The notes under the pieces are model-generated. The model ran no database searches, was not told where the DNA came from, and saw only the letters and a program-made list of their open reading frames with translations. A DNA stretch of 64,000 nt, taken from Petrosia ficiformis (Eukaryota; Porifera; Demospongiae; Haplosclerida; Petrosiidae). Below are positions 33,560 through 45,490 of this stretch, one piece after another (position 1 is the first letter of the stretch; every line of letters begins with the position of its first letter). The DNA lies in the NCBI GenBank assembly GCA_947044365.1, contig OX345637.1, positions 5,938,501 to 6,002,500 of the forward strand, read 5' to 3'. The position numbers and the translations under genes are program-made.

Positions 33560-34650
33560 AATTCCTCTGTTACCATCGTATAATTGATCTACAATCAGAC
33601 GACACACCACTAACTAGGAGGCTAGCCCAGGTTGCTGGTATGCCAACACATAACATGAGGATAGTGTTCTGAGTGAACTTTTACTAATGTGTTGCCCGTG
33701 CATGGGATAGGGCATGTGGTCTGTACACGCCACATGTCAGATTGCCATGGCTATTGTGTTTCCTACCCTTATTTCTTCATTCTATGTCTCAGTGGTATTT
33801 CGAATACTTAGCCCTACCAGATTACCTATGTGTGGGGGTCTACCTGCATCTCCTTGACGCTATTTCTAAGTCAGATTTTCTGATGCGGCTGCTGGAGCCA
33901 ACCTGTATATTTCTGGACAGGAAGTCATGATGATACTGAATTTCTAGGGGCATACAGCTCTCTCTGTCACCCTTCAGCAAGTAGACTTTAGGTAAAACCT
34001 GTTTATTCCATGGTTGGTTAGAAATCTATGACAGGAGGACACAACAAAGTACAATGCCTTTTCCAGTTGAAGGAATAGATGAGTTTGATGTGTCAATGTC
34101 ATGACTCTGATGGTATTCATGTTTCGTTTATGTAGTTACACTTGTCATGTATCTAGTATTCATTGGTTATCTGTTTTGACCAAATTTGGTCAATCCATCA
34201 TAGTCGCTTCTTATTGGTTGGTTCTTAGTTATAGAATAGGAGAATGATTATTACAGAGTTGATGAGGATGAAGACGGAAGAGGCATACTTTGAGATAAGA
34301 CATCACATTTTCACCATTAAGGCTAACAGTTGCTACTGGGAATGAGTCTGATGGGGTCTGTACGATGAAAGAATAGAATAATGGGAATGATTCTGGATGT
34401 GGTTTGTTTGACGAATAGAATAATGGGAATGAGTCTGATGTGATACTCGTGTGATATAAACATATCATGTGACATAGTCACTGTAGTATTCAACAATTGT
34501 CTCTTAAACAACATATGTAGTATTTATAATATACAGATAGGATGTTACTAAATATAGATACATAACTATTAATAGAAATGATTAACACAATATAATGAAT
34601 TCGAACATGCTTTATAATTAATTAACACAACAGGTTGTAAGGGTTGGTTC
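33560..34650. other. gene-free stretch
   Basis: No exon supported. A minor 50-bp direct repeat (gaatagaataatgggaatga) occurs twice near 34,370-34,435. Confidence 0.4.
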
Positions 34651-34659
34651 CGTAGAAAA

Positions 34660-34835
34660 TGTCACTAAATTTAGAAAATTCCTATAATTATAGGGGAGAT
34701 GTAGTGACAAGTGACACTAAATCTCTCCTATAATACTGGAATGCAGCACTATTAGTGGCACTAAATCTTTCCTATTATATATAGGGAATATTTAGTGACA
34801 GATGGCATTAAATCTTTCCTATTATACAGTGTGTC
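34660..34835. repeat. cluster of short foldbacks
   Basis: Repeated phrases of the type gtcactaaat..ctcctataat occur in both orientations three to four times, allowing several alternative hairpins. Confidence 0.6.
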
Positions 34836-34865
34836 CTGCTTAATGTCATACCTCTGGTACAAGTG

Positions 34866-35205
34866 TATATTATGATATTATTCGATAATGCAGGAAGCCA
34901 ATGATTATACAATTTTGGCATAGCCACCCGTTACTAACTTTAAAGTCAGGCTTGTCCAAATTGCTTGGCCTTCTCCTCCAGAACCAAGGTGGTGATTAGC
35001 ACATCTCGTGCTCGAGCATCAACAAACCAGGTGTAGAGAGCCCTTTCCACATCGTCTGCCTTTCCTCTTATGATCCTTCATCTTGTTCTCTGCCGCGTCG
35101 TGTTAAAGGTCCTCTATCTGACTTATTATCTTATAGACAATTGACTGCGAGCTGAACGATCTCAAGCTTCTGACTCAGCGACAAATCCTTACACTTACGC
35201 TTGTA
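34866..35205 (-). pseudogene. CENP-B/Tigger-type DNA-binding domain remnant
   Basis: The minus strand reads KRKCKDLSLSQKLEIVQLAV (first CENP-B-type helix-turn-helix), then in another frame DVERALYTWFVDARARDV and LEEKAKQFGQA, then in a third frame DFKVSNGWL. These are the successive segments of the pogo/Tigger N-terminal DNA-binding region, broken by at least two frameshifts. No catalytic domain remains. Confidence 0.65.
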
Positions 35206-36150
35206 GTAGAAAAAAAAAAAGCACTGTGATGAATATGAAATATGTGAACACAGTTGAAAAAAAAGAAGCACTATGATGAATATGTGAACACAGTTGAAAA
35301 AAAAGAAGCTTATGATACTGTGATGATTATGAAATATGTGAACACAGTTGAAAAAAAAAGGGATTATGTTTGACATCCTAGACGGACCGCACTAAAACTT
35401 ATATTCCATATTTGTTCGTATTTCATGCGAGTTTGTAATCCGGTTGAATACATCAGTGATGATTCACAAATCTGACATACATCATGCTCAAAATTGAACT
35501 TGTTGTGTCTAAATCTGAGGTGTATACAACAATGATTATTAATTAGCAAAAAAGCTTTGGAACTCAAGACAGAGAAGGACAAGGACAAAATTATGTATTT
35601 AAATTTTAGTCACTAAATGTAACATTTTTATCATTCTTAATCAAATATAATTTCAGAAGTATAATTGTTATTTAATAAAACATTACTGGAATAAAATTAG
35701 ATTGATTAACACAATGTGTGATACATACTTAACACTTCAATTCAAATGTGTACAAATTTACACCTAAACTCTTCCATGAAGTTATAGGATGGATTTGTAT
35801 TTTTAACAGTTAGGAAATCATTAAAAGAAGCTGTTAGCAAATGTCAATTTATGCAACCAAGTAACAATATGTTACATTATGTAATTCAGTTCACATAAAT
35901 AATTATTTTTAATTGTTTCACACATGTGCAATTCAACTTTGCCACATAGGCGAGGGTCCCGTCCCGATGGTGCTCGTTGAGTTTGTATTAACTATTAATT
36001 ACCCTTATGATATTAAACTATACACTACAGGTATACATTATTGAGTTACAGTCATGTATTAACCTTGTGACATTAAACTATACACTATAGTACATATAAA
36101 GTTGTCACATTTTAATTCTGAATGTGAACAAGACAAAAACACACATTTCC
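35205..36150. other. gene-free stretch with short tandems
   Basis: A ~50-bp tandem (tatgtgaacacagttgaaaa) occurs three times at 35,220-35,360. The phrase gcgagggtcccgtcccgatg near 35,951 is an inverted solo end of the 870-bp family. No gene is supported. Confidence 0.45.
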
Positions 36151-36199
36151 CTTCCTACAGAGTGAAGTACGTCCTCATCTTCAAAATGATCCTGATAGT

Positions 36200-36258
36200 C
36201 CTATGTGGTTGAGGATCCAATAGCTGGTATTCAATACAACCTGGCCAAGAAGATGTCT
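36200..36258 (+). CDS. gene B, candidate internal exon
   Basis: After the acceptor tgatag at 36,199 the frame reads SYVVEDPIAGIQYNLAKKMS, then gtaagt. It is phase 0 at both ends and fits the phase-0 end of the 31165-31270 exon. An alternative acceptor at about 36,161 gives SEVRPHLQNDPDSPM in another frame that stops, so this may be a frameshifted exon of a duplicated copy. Confidence 0.35.
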
Positions 36259-36889
36259 GTAAGTTTATGTAATTACGAAATATGGGCACATCTAAGCACA
36301 TGTAATACTCATACAAATAGCATGTTAATAGCAATTGAATTGGCTCAGTATAATCACTATAATAGGCATGAGAAAGTCAGATTATATAAATGATGACACC
36401 ACAAAGGTTCTCCACGTAATTCATGAGGTTGCCCACAATCACAGCCTCTGGGTGTGTTATACATGTCTATCTGATCAACTCTCTCATACAAATGTATGTA
36501 TGTAAGTATGTACATGTATGTACATGTATGTACATGTATGTATGTATTTTTGTGTAGTATGTATGTACATGTATATTAAAGCACTAAGGTATTTGGATTG
36601 AAATATTGGTTTCCTTAGCCAGTGAATATTTGTAAACCAAGCCATTTTACTATTAGTAACATATTTAATTAATGTAGCCTTAGTGTTTTTATTATCCATT
36701 CTGTGTTCTAAAAGTCTGGATATCCTGTTACCATTTTATTGTAATATGGAATTTGTTACTTGCTAATGTACAGTTTATTCAACTTTGATTTTGTAAATTA
36801 TTATAAATTATGTCCTCAGTTCACTTTAAATACATGACCTGTGCTCTTTTAAGAAATGATGAATATATAGTGAATGCACAGCACAAAGT

Positions 36890-37037
36890 TATGTAATATA
36901 TAACATGGCTTCGAGGTGTGTATCAGCAATATCAGACCTGAAACCCGAGATAGCAGCCCAAGGTGAGGCCGAGGGCTGCTATCGAGGGGTGAAGGGCTGA
37001 TATTGCTGATACACACTGGGAAGCCATGCTATATATA
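36890..37037. repeat. foldback element, ~60-bp arms
   Basis: Left arm catggcttcgaggtgtgtat, then cagcaatatcag; right arm is its inverted counterpart ending agccatgctatata. The centre pairs through gatagcagccc/gggctgctatc. TA-rich flanks; a related partial copy is near 52,410. Confidence 0.75.
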
Positions 37038-37302
37038 ATATATTCTTTACTTAACATGTACATCAATGTTACCTAAGCATGCTCAGACTGATGCAATCTA
37101 TTATGAACATCATTATAGGTCTTATATCAGCCCTGTGGTTTCATATCCACCTGTGGTTGGGTGTATATCATGTATATAACACCTGTCTGTAACTTTGATG
37201 TGGCTATTAGCTATGGATGATATAAGATAAGATAAAGCAGGTAACAATTTTGAAGGTCTTGTATCCAATGGTTTTCCTGTCTTTTGCATAGTAGTGGGTC
37301 AT

Positions 37303-37430
37303 TTGTTCACCACTTCCATGTCATGTATAGAATGGTTTGGCAAATTAAAATATGTAGATAGATACTATCTACAAATATGCCAAACCACTCTATACAACAC
37401 TGAAGTGGTGATTATTGGCCCATGACCTTC
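37303..37430. repeat. foldback element, ~50-bp arms
   Basis: caccacttccatgtcatgta and tagaatggtttggca pair with tgccaaaccactcta and gaagtggtg. It has a near-palindromic centre around gtagatagatactatctac. Confidence 0.7.
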
Positions 37431-37559
37431 AAACTGGTTTCCCTACAAGGATTCACTAATTATCTTCCTTGTTAACACCTGATAAGGAATCTAATTATCT
37501 CAGTTACCACTTTGTGCTGTGCATTTTTAATCTTTACCAGAAGTAGGACCTCAGGTTTA

Positions 37560-37860
37560 GAATCTTCAAATATGTAAACAACAACAACAAAAAAACATTT
37601 TGTTTATTAGCTAGCAATATCAGGGTATTTCTAGAATATTATATTGTGATGTTATTGTGAAATTTTCACTACAGCATGTACATTGCCAAAGGTGTACTAG
37701 ATGCATACAGTAATACATTTGTACAGTAAGGGACAGAAACTTATTGTTGTATAATTACTATATAGATTGTGGATGATCCCTGATGATCTACTGTGTGTAA
37801 CATTAGCACAGTTTGAAGAATGTTTCAATGTGGTAAGTTTAACAAGCACATTCATGTGTA
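37560..37860 (+). repeat. duplicate of 30,800-31,045 including a gene B exon
   Basis: Intron and exon sequence match the 30.8-31.0 kb region closely. The exon-like part (37766-37832, LWMIPDDLLCVTLAQFEECF) keeps an open frame, but a 2-nt change at its 3' end alters the donor phase, so it is likely a non-functional duplicate. Confidence 0.7.
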
Positions 37861-38324
37861 CATTTAGTCATACTTACAAATTAGGCTAAGGGTCAATGCA
37901 TCCACAGACTACACAGTACTGGTGCTTACAGCATCTGAAACTTTTTAACAGCTTTAACCCTTTAATATATATATATATATATATAATATGTAGTTCATTA
38001 ATGGATCTATGTGTAAAGTGACAGATAAAAATATTGACAGTTTGCTGTTCAGAAAGAGTTAGTTGATGAATTACACCATAGCTTGCCTATCAATGGTTGC
38101 ATTTTTGAAGTCCTTTAATATTTTTCCACATTTCCATTATCAACCAATTTTCATTTTAGTTAAGATATTGCTGTGTACTTGTAGTTTTATAAAAGTCACA
38201 ATGCCTTACTAAAAGGGGTTTAGTTATAGTTAACTAAAGCAACACTAGTGTATATGTACGTATATGTAATTATGTAATTGTGTATGCGTTTGTATTTGTG
38301 TGTCTGTGTGTGTGTCTGTGTCTG

Positions 38325-38500
38325 GTGCAGGCCATCGCTCTCTGTACATGTACATGTATGCAGAATATGGATGCAGTGAGCCGAATTTGTGAATTATACA
38401 TTTTAGCTACTTGTGTCTTACTTCTCACATTGTCAGACAACGTCCTGTAAGAATGGCTGTTTCCACACCACAGCATATAATAAGTCTACAAAGAGAGTAC
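38325..38500 (+). repeat. duplicate of 28,310-28,520 without the palindrome
   Basis: Reference copy for the palindrome at 28,429: it reads gtaagaatggctgtttccac straight into caccacagc, with no inverted insert. Confidence 0.75.
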
Positions 38501-39198
38501 TTTTAGTGATTTAAATGTAATTCTCTAGCTAAAGTAAATTGAGTCACACATTTAATTGATAATAGTAAATTTGGTTAATAAACATGCGTTACATGCTGAC
38601 CTCAGTAATGCTTAATACATAGTTTACTTTGTGGTGGCCACATAACAGTGGGATAAAAGTTATTGATAACTATTAATTAACCTTATGATATTAAACTATA
38701 TACTATAGTATACATGTATTAGTGCTGTAACAGATATCAGGATTATCTGAAATCCATTTTCATTATTAACATTCGGATTAAATATTTTGATCCATATATT
38801 CGTTCAATTTACTGAAAGGTGTTTTCATCAAACTTTCATTGTAGTTAAATACTCAAATAATGACAATTATAAAATTTTAGTATTTAAAAATAAATATGGT
38901 GAACCTGTTTTATATAGCATTCTTGCACCTGGAACAAGTTTTTTTTTTGTAATATGGGTACATGTATGTACGTACTGTACCTTGATTATACACTGTATGT
39001 CAATAGAAGGTCACCATTAATTAGTCGTTAGTTTACTACATAATTGGTGTGCAATGTGAGACAGTAATTATTGATAGTAATTACTGTTACTGTATGGCGA
39101 CATTTTATTGACATATACTACATGTATATTTACATTATTATTGGTAAGAGTATGCACATGTACCTGTACTTGTATATATTTTCTATTTATACATGTAG

Positions 39199-39244
39199 CT
39201 GAAACTGATTTCTCGTGATGGACAGCAGCCATCTACTAACAGTA
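39199..39244 (+). CDS. gene B, candidate internal exon
   Basis: Between the acceptor tgtag and the donor gtaagt the frame reads LKLISRDGQQPSTNS. It starts in phase 0 (compatible with 36258) but ends with one extra base that does not fit the 45179 exon, so another exon must intervene or this is not used. Confidence 0.3.
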
Positions 39245-39699
39245 GTAAGTTAATACTCATTATACATTGTGTATATATGATTGGCTCAGGGAATATCAGA
39301 TTTATGGTTCAAAATCAAATGCTTAGCTCATTATTTAGTCATTTTGTACAAGAAGCATACTAAACTTGATATCAAAGAGAAACAATGGTTGCTCAAAATT
39401 TACAATGTACATGAAAGCCTAGCATGCTAGCAATAGCACACACAACAAACAAACAAGCAGCCACAATGGCTTCATTAAACATTAGAGCAGCCACTTTGGC
39501 TTGAAAAATAAAAACCAGCAACGTGGCTTAGAAAAATAATAATCAGCCACAATGGCTTAGAAAATAAACAGCTACTGAAAGGGGTTTAGCTAAATCAATA
39601 CTACAGTGGACCCTCGCTAGTCCAAATCTCGCTAATCCATATCCTGGCAAATCTGAACACTGGTGTCTTAAACTGTTTGTGCATGTGCATAATACATGT

Positions 39700-40316
39700 A
39701 AGTTTAGTTCTAATTTCTAGCTGTAAACTATGAGTGCCCCACCTTGTAAGGATAGTCTTCCCTTTGGGTGTGTTATATATACAATATGTAATATACATGT
39801 AATATAATATAATAATATATGATATTATGTTATATAATATATATATCAGCTGGACTTTCTCATGTTTGATCTAGGATAGGTGATGATAATAAATATTCGC
39901 TGTTCGTGGAGTAGTCAGATATCATGTCATGCATATCAACAGTTGCACTTTCAAACACTCACCTTGCTGCTTTCCTCCAACTAACATTTTAATATCTATG
40001 ACATTTTTAGAAGGTCCTCTGTCTACGTAAGTTAAAAGTCTGTGTTGTGTAAAATGTAGAAGTTACAAAAGAAAAGGTTTGGATTGTGCATTCGTGAATT
40101 AATTGGTGATTTTTAATTTGATGGTTTGAATCTAAAATCACCAAACCGTCAATTAAAAAACCGTGTCGATAATATTTTCATGTACATATATATGGTACAT
40201 GTATGTGGTATGTGTAGGTTTACAATTTCCTTAGGTAAACCTTTACTCTAAATTTCACTTAACTTTGCACATATATTCCATTTCATTCCGAGTCTTTTAG
40301 AGTGGTAATTTTTGGA
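39700..40316 (+). repeat. segmental duplication, copy 1
   Basis: From tagttctaatttctagctgt to ttccgagtcttttag the sequence recurs at 41,370-41,945 at very high identity, with small indels. No coding content. Confidence 0.85.
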
Positions 40317-41369
40317 TTTGTATCACAGTTTTTTATATGTTTTAAAGCATGGGTCAGATTGACTCAATAATGGTTAGTGGGTCAACCATTGGGAATACAT
40401 CTTGAGCCAATTAACAAAAAGTTAATGCTGTTACTGACAATATAACCATAATTAACTGTGCCACTTGCCCAAAGAGAGAACTGTGCAGTGCTAAATAAGA
40501 AGCTCTTTGGGCCAATGGTGCACCGTATGAGCATATCATAAATACTGATGTATATACATGTACATGTACATTTATACATTTATATATACATGTACATGTA
40601 CGTGCAGGGTTTCTTTTAGGGGTGGGGGGGGGGGGGGGGGAGGACATTTGCCCCCCTTGGAAAATTTATTAGTTTTTTTGACAAAATGGGCATATTGGCA
40701 TGTAAATTTTAGCCATCAAGTAAAATGTGTGCAGATATTATAGGAATATCATTGGTACTTAATATACAATATCTAAACAATGCCTCTTCTATACATTAGG
40801 AAAATCTTTGTGATATGCACCTCAAGTACTAAATACTGTCAGGTTTTCCACTATGCTCCATACATGGAATGGGTTTGTACACAACATGTTAATATAAAAT
40901 TTCTTATGTCAAAAATCAAAAGTTTAAAATATACGGTATTCGTAGGCAAATGTGGAATTATTGCAAAAATTTTGAGCAGGCAAAACGGAGTAGACAAACC
41001 TGGCATATTTCCTGTATTGTAACCATTTGTGTGTATAACCTTATTTATTAATTTTATATGCATATTTAACTTGATTCCCATAATAATCAGATTGGCATTA
41101 CTTGCTTTTTTGTATCAATTTGAAACTTTTATACTTGTTTTGTATAGTGTAGATTATTGGGAATTTTTTTAATTGCCTTTATTTTTGTTTGTTTGTTCGT
41201 TTGTTTGTGCTATGCAAAGGGAAAATAACCACTTACATGTAATTATTTTGATATTCTATTTCCAAGGAAGCCAATATTTACATGTGTGCTAAAAGCTTGT
41301 GGTAAAGTGGGTTGTTTTGCCATGGCCTCTGGGGTGATTATACACCTTATGATTTTGCTATTGGGCTAA

Positions 41370-41945
41370 GTTTAGTTCTAATTTCTAGCTGTAAACTATG
41401 AGTGCCCCACCTTGTCTTCACCTCTAGGTGTGTTATACAATATGTAATATACATGTTATATAATATATCAGCTAGACTTTCTCATGTTTGATCTAGGATA
41501 GGTGATGATAATAAATATTGGCTGTTCTTGGAGTAGTTAATTTTACACAGACATCATGTCATACATATCAACAGTTGCACTCTCAAACACTCACCTTGCT
41601 GCTTTCCTCCAACTAACATTTTAATATCTATGACATTTTTAGAAGGTCCTCTGTCTACGTAAGTTAAAAGTCTGTGTTGTGTAAAATGTAGAAGTTACAA
41701 AAGAAAAGGTTTGGATTGTGCATTCGTGAATTAATTGGTGATTTTTAATTTGATGGTTTGAATCTAAAATCACCAAACCGTCAATTAAAAAACCGTGTCG
41801 ATAATATTTTCATGTACATATATATGGTACATGTATGTGGTATGTGTAGGTTTACAATTTCCTTAGGTAAACCTTTACTCTAAATTTCACTTAACTTTGC
41901 ACATATATTCCATTTCATTCCGAGTCTTTTAGGGTGGTAATTTTT
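41370..41945 (+). repeat. segmental duplication, copy 2
   Basis: Partner of 39,700-40,316. The 3' ~370 bp (from acactcaccttgctgctttc) are nearly identical, so the duplication is recent or homogenised. Confidence 0.85.
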
Positions 41946-42227
41946 GTCACTTTATTATTTGGGGGGGCACTCTGCATGTGAACAATAGAGTCAGACTCAG
42001 AGGCTACTACTTGAGTTGTCACTTCATATAAGGATAGTCCATAGAATACAATAATTTCGTGCTTGAGTGAGAACAAATACATAACTATTTACACATTGTT
42101 TTTAATTGAATTACTAAATACTAACTACATGTATAACAATATGTAAATCAATCAGTATTACACCTAATCAACATTTAAGTTCTGAAAAAGAGCATCACTT
42201 AACAGTTAAACTTAGCAGTTTCATTAA

Positions 42228-42398
42228 TTAGGAAAGTTAACGTATATCAAAGAACAACGCTCCAGTCTAAATATTTTCCTGGAAAGGCTGAAAATCCTCT
42301 CTGCTGGTGCTGACGATGCTGGAATTGCTAGAGTGATGAAAGCCTGGCAAATGCAGGATACTTTTCTTTGTTATCCTTCCAAAATGTTAGAACATTAG
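42228..42398 (+). other. coding-like fragment, unrecognised
   Basis: An open frame of 56 codons reads YIKEQRSSLNIFLERLKIL and ADDAGIARVMKAWQMQD before a stop, with more protein-like composition than its surroundings and a possible acceptor at gctccag. There is no known domain. It could be an exon remnant or a transposon fragment. Confidence 0.25.
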
Positions 42399-42984
42399 AC
42401 GTCATTAGTGTCATCTGACATGCATGGTTGAGATAAATAGTGGGTAACCTCAAACAAAGCTCCAGCAAACATCACATGCAGATCAGCCTAGCCCACATAA
42501 TGTATTATACTTAGCTAAATAGTTAAATACATGAAATACAACAAAGGGTTGTATTAACATCAGAACTCTCTTCATGAAGACTTCGAGAAACAGTCTAGCA
42601 CTCAGAGCACCTTAAATCCATAATGTGTAGGTTCTTATATACATGTAGGTACATACAATTAACATCTGTAGATATATGTATATATGTACATGTATGTATG
42701 TACATGTATGTATGCATAACTGTTGGTCATTCAATTATTAAGGATCTCTGTATATTATACTTGGCCTCGTTAATTACACTACTGTCTTGTAACCACATGA
42801 TCAGTTTAAGTGTATTTCTTTGTGGATCACATGGAAACCCACAGTAATTTTGTCTCGTCTCCAGCCACACCCATCACATGAGAACCATTGAATTTCTTGT
42901 TTGTGCTGACTCAGACAGGCATGTGATTATTTACCCCATTTATGTTACTATTTGTAATTATTTGCTGCTTATGGGGAAATATCA

Positions 42985-43095
42985 GAGATCAGGGTTTAAT
43001 CCAGGAGGGGGTGCAGGGGGGCAAATGCCCCCCCAAGGATTCCAGTCCCCCCAAGCATATGACACCATTGTCTAGATTAAACCCTGGAGATGTAC
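42985..43095. repeat. foldback with G/C-rich core
   Basis: cagggtttaatccagg pairs with ctagattaaaccctg, with an inner ggggggcaaatgcccccc hairpin. Right after it, at 43,140-43,235, a ~55-bp unit containing aacattctttac..gtaaagaatgtt-type palindromes is tandemly duplicated. Confidence 0.65.
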
Positions 43096-43779
43096 ATGTA
43101 GATAGCAATTTCTGGTACATGTACCTGCTGGATAGCATTGATATTTTTGTGTCATAACATTCTTTACATTATAAAGAATGTTATTGATATTTTGTGTCAT
43201 AACATTCTTTACATCATAAAGAATGTTATAAAAGCATGACATTTCTAGTTAAAACTTCACACATAACCATTATGTTTAAAACATGACTAGTATAATGAAA
43301 TGTCATTGGCTCAATGTCACCTGATATGCAATTAATAATAGATAACTGTTGGCCACTAAGCCATTTTGCTATTAGTAACTACTATAGATAATTATTTATA
43401 AATGCAGTCTTATAGTTTTTAATTGGGCTATTTATGATCAGACAGTGTAATCATGGTTATGTGAGCTCATGACATGTTCTAGAATGTATATTATGTTCTA
43501 GAATATATTATAATTATTATAATATTAGTATATAATTGTAAAATAATATGTATTATAATGTGATGGTATTTTAGCCCTACTGATTATCAAATGTACCTCC
43601 TACATACAAATTAGGCTTAATTTCTGTTTAAGGCAGGCATGTGCAGGTTAGACATTTAAGGTCAACACGTGTTGACTTAATCTCGTAGCCACAGGAATTT
43701 GTGTGTGTGTATGATTAATGTTTGTTTTTAATGTGTGGTTTTGCTTCATGTATGCAGATACATGTATAAGTAGTGAATG

Positions 43780-43795
43780 AATGTATGTATGTATG

Positions 43796-43829
<34 letters not shown>

Positions 43830-43865
43830 TGTATGCACTATGCATGTATGTATGCATGCATGTAA
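43780..43865. repeat. (ATGT)n microsatellite
   Basis: About 12 tetranucleotide units. The open frames it generates (His/Thr/Tyr repeats) are artefacts. Confidence 0.9.
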
Positions 43866-44046
43866 GACCTGTGTCTACCAACATATACTATTAGACTGTT
43901 ATAATTATTATTATTAAGTCATTGTACTTCATCATGTAGTCTATAGTTGTTTACAGTTTTATATCTCTATAATAAGCTGATAACTCATATTTAATGTCCT
44001 TTGTTCTGAGCATAGAAATGAATTAGTTGAATATTCAATTAATTAT

Positions 44047-45083
44047 CAGAGAGTACGGTAGTACTCTCTATGTAGGGATGGCACGGAAAAAAATGGCTGC
44101 CCATACATTTCAATTGCAAGTGATGAGCTGAAATCTCGGGTAATATATACAGATAAGCTTTAATACACACATACCTATTCATATCTAGTGTTTTTATGAC
44201 TACCAACATCTTCTAGATGGCCAAAGATTGTCGTTAAGGTAGAGAACCGCCGAGTAGCAAAACTGGCAAAATCTGCTTCATATTATTATTATTTTCCAGA
44301 CAAATCATTTTTTTGTTTGTCGAACTATCACAATGATTCTATCACCATTCCAATTGCATTCTTTGTAAAATTCTGGTGTACAAGTATCAAGATGATATCT
44401 TCAGATGCTATGAAAGAAGACAGTCTCAACGACGGCGAAGATTTGATCTCAAATTGGATGCCATTTTTATAGGTGTATTCATTAATTTAGCCACGTGGAA
44501 TTAATTGCTCATGCGCATTTGTGTCCACAGAACATGAAAGCTGTTTACTGAAACTGCTGCTACGTTGGAATCATAAGAATAGTAATAAAGTTTGTGAGCA
44601 AATTCACTCTTAAAATAATGAGCATAATATTAAAACCATGATATACTGATAATATAATATTATATACTATGATAAGCACTGGAATGCCAATGGTTGACAC
44701 AGAGACTAGCACTACTTCTTGTGGCAAAGCTGTAAGTGAAATATAAAATAGGCAGCATCATCTGTAAGTGAAAAAGAATGATAATCAATTCATAAATAAT
44801 GGATGTAATTATACAAAAGTCTGACCTTCAATGATGATCAAGCCTCATAACAATCTACATAAAATATTCACAAATCGTCCACCATTCAGAAAAACAATGG
44901 AAATAAGTACAGCTCTTTTTATTTTGCTTTACAGCGGTGTAAGTACTTATGTAGGGTTATATGGAAGTGGTTTGTTTAATTTTAGGTCCTACGTTAACCT
45001 CCCAACCTTGTTTGCATGCTTTTTGGGTTTTGACGTCCCTACATCATTCTCCATTTTTATTAAAAATGTTTTTATTATTCTTG
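44047..45083 (+). mobile_element. ~1.04-kb dispersed element, copy 1
   Basis: Starts cagagagtacggtagtactc (itself a hairpin) and ends ttattattcttg. The same sequence occurs inverted at 61,167-62,331, where a segmental duplication gives the insertion boundaries. No terminal inverted repeats and no convincing coding frame, so the class is unknown. Confidence 0.65.
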
Positions 45084-45178
45084 TATATATATTATAATGA
45101 AAATAACTGTCACATATGTATAATTATGTATGTATATACATGTGTTGTATGTATGTTGTCTACCTGCATTTACTATAG

Positions 45179-45251
45179 CACATTCTACTTAAAATCTGGA
45201 GGTGCTGACTGTACTAGAAATGGTAAAGTTATATCTCATCTGAAACATAGA
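45179..45251 (+). CDS. gene B, candidate internal exon
   Basis: Between the acceptor ctatag and the donor gtaagt the frame reads TFYLKSGGADCTRNGKVISH and then LKHR, ending in phase 0, which matches the phase-0 start of the 50822 exon. If the donor is not used, the frame runs on through SNSESSSSVYYQYLWMY to a stop at 45,324-45,326, an alternative end for a shorter transcript. A hammerhead ribozyme begins 95 nt after that stop. Confidence 0.45.
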
Positions 45252-45420
45252 GTAAGTATTTCAGTTTTTCAGTCCAATTCTGAAAGCTCTAGTAGTGTCT
45301 ATTACCAGTACCTCTGGATGTACTAGACATGGTACTACATAGAAACTTTTCATAATAATTATTATAATTATAACATACATTTTGCATCATTCTGCACAAT
45401 GTATTGTGAATTTGGGATAC

Positions 45421-45490
45421 ACTGTGCTGATGAGACCCAATAGGTCGAAACAATCTGATCAGTATACATATACATCAGATTGTCCACAGT
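45421..45490 (+). ncRNA. type I hammerhead ribozyme, copy 1
   Basis: All parts are seen in order. Stem I 5' strand actgtg (45421-45426); core ctgatga (45427-45433); stem II gacc/ggtc around loop caata (45434-45446); gaaa (45447-45450); stem III caatctgat (45451-45459) with its exact complement atcagattg (45474-45482) around a 14-nt loop; u-c (45483-45484); stem I 3' strand cacagt (45485-45490). A15.1 pairs with U16.1 and the triplet before the cut is GUC, the preferred hammerhead site, so cleavage is predicted between 45484 and 45485. Every invariant core base is present. Nine perfect stem III pairs should allow single-unit folding. Activity is not shown. Confidence 0.93.
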
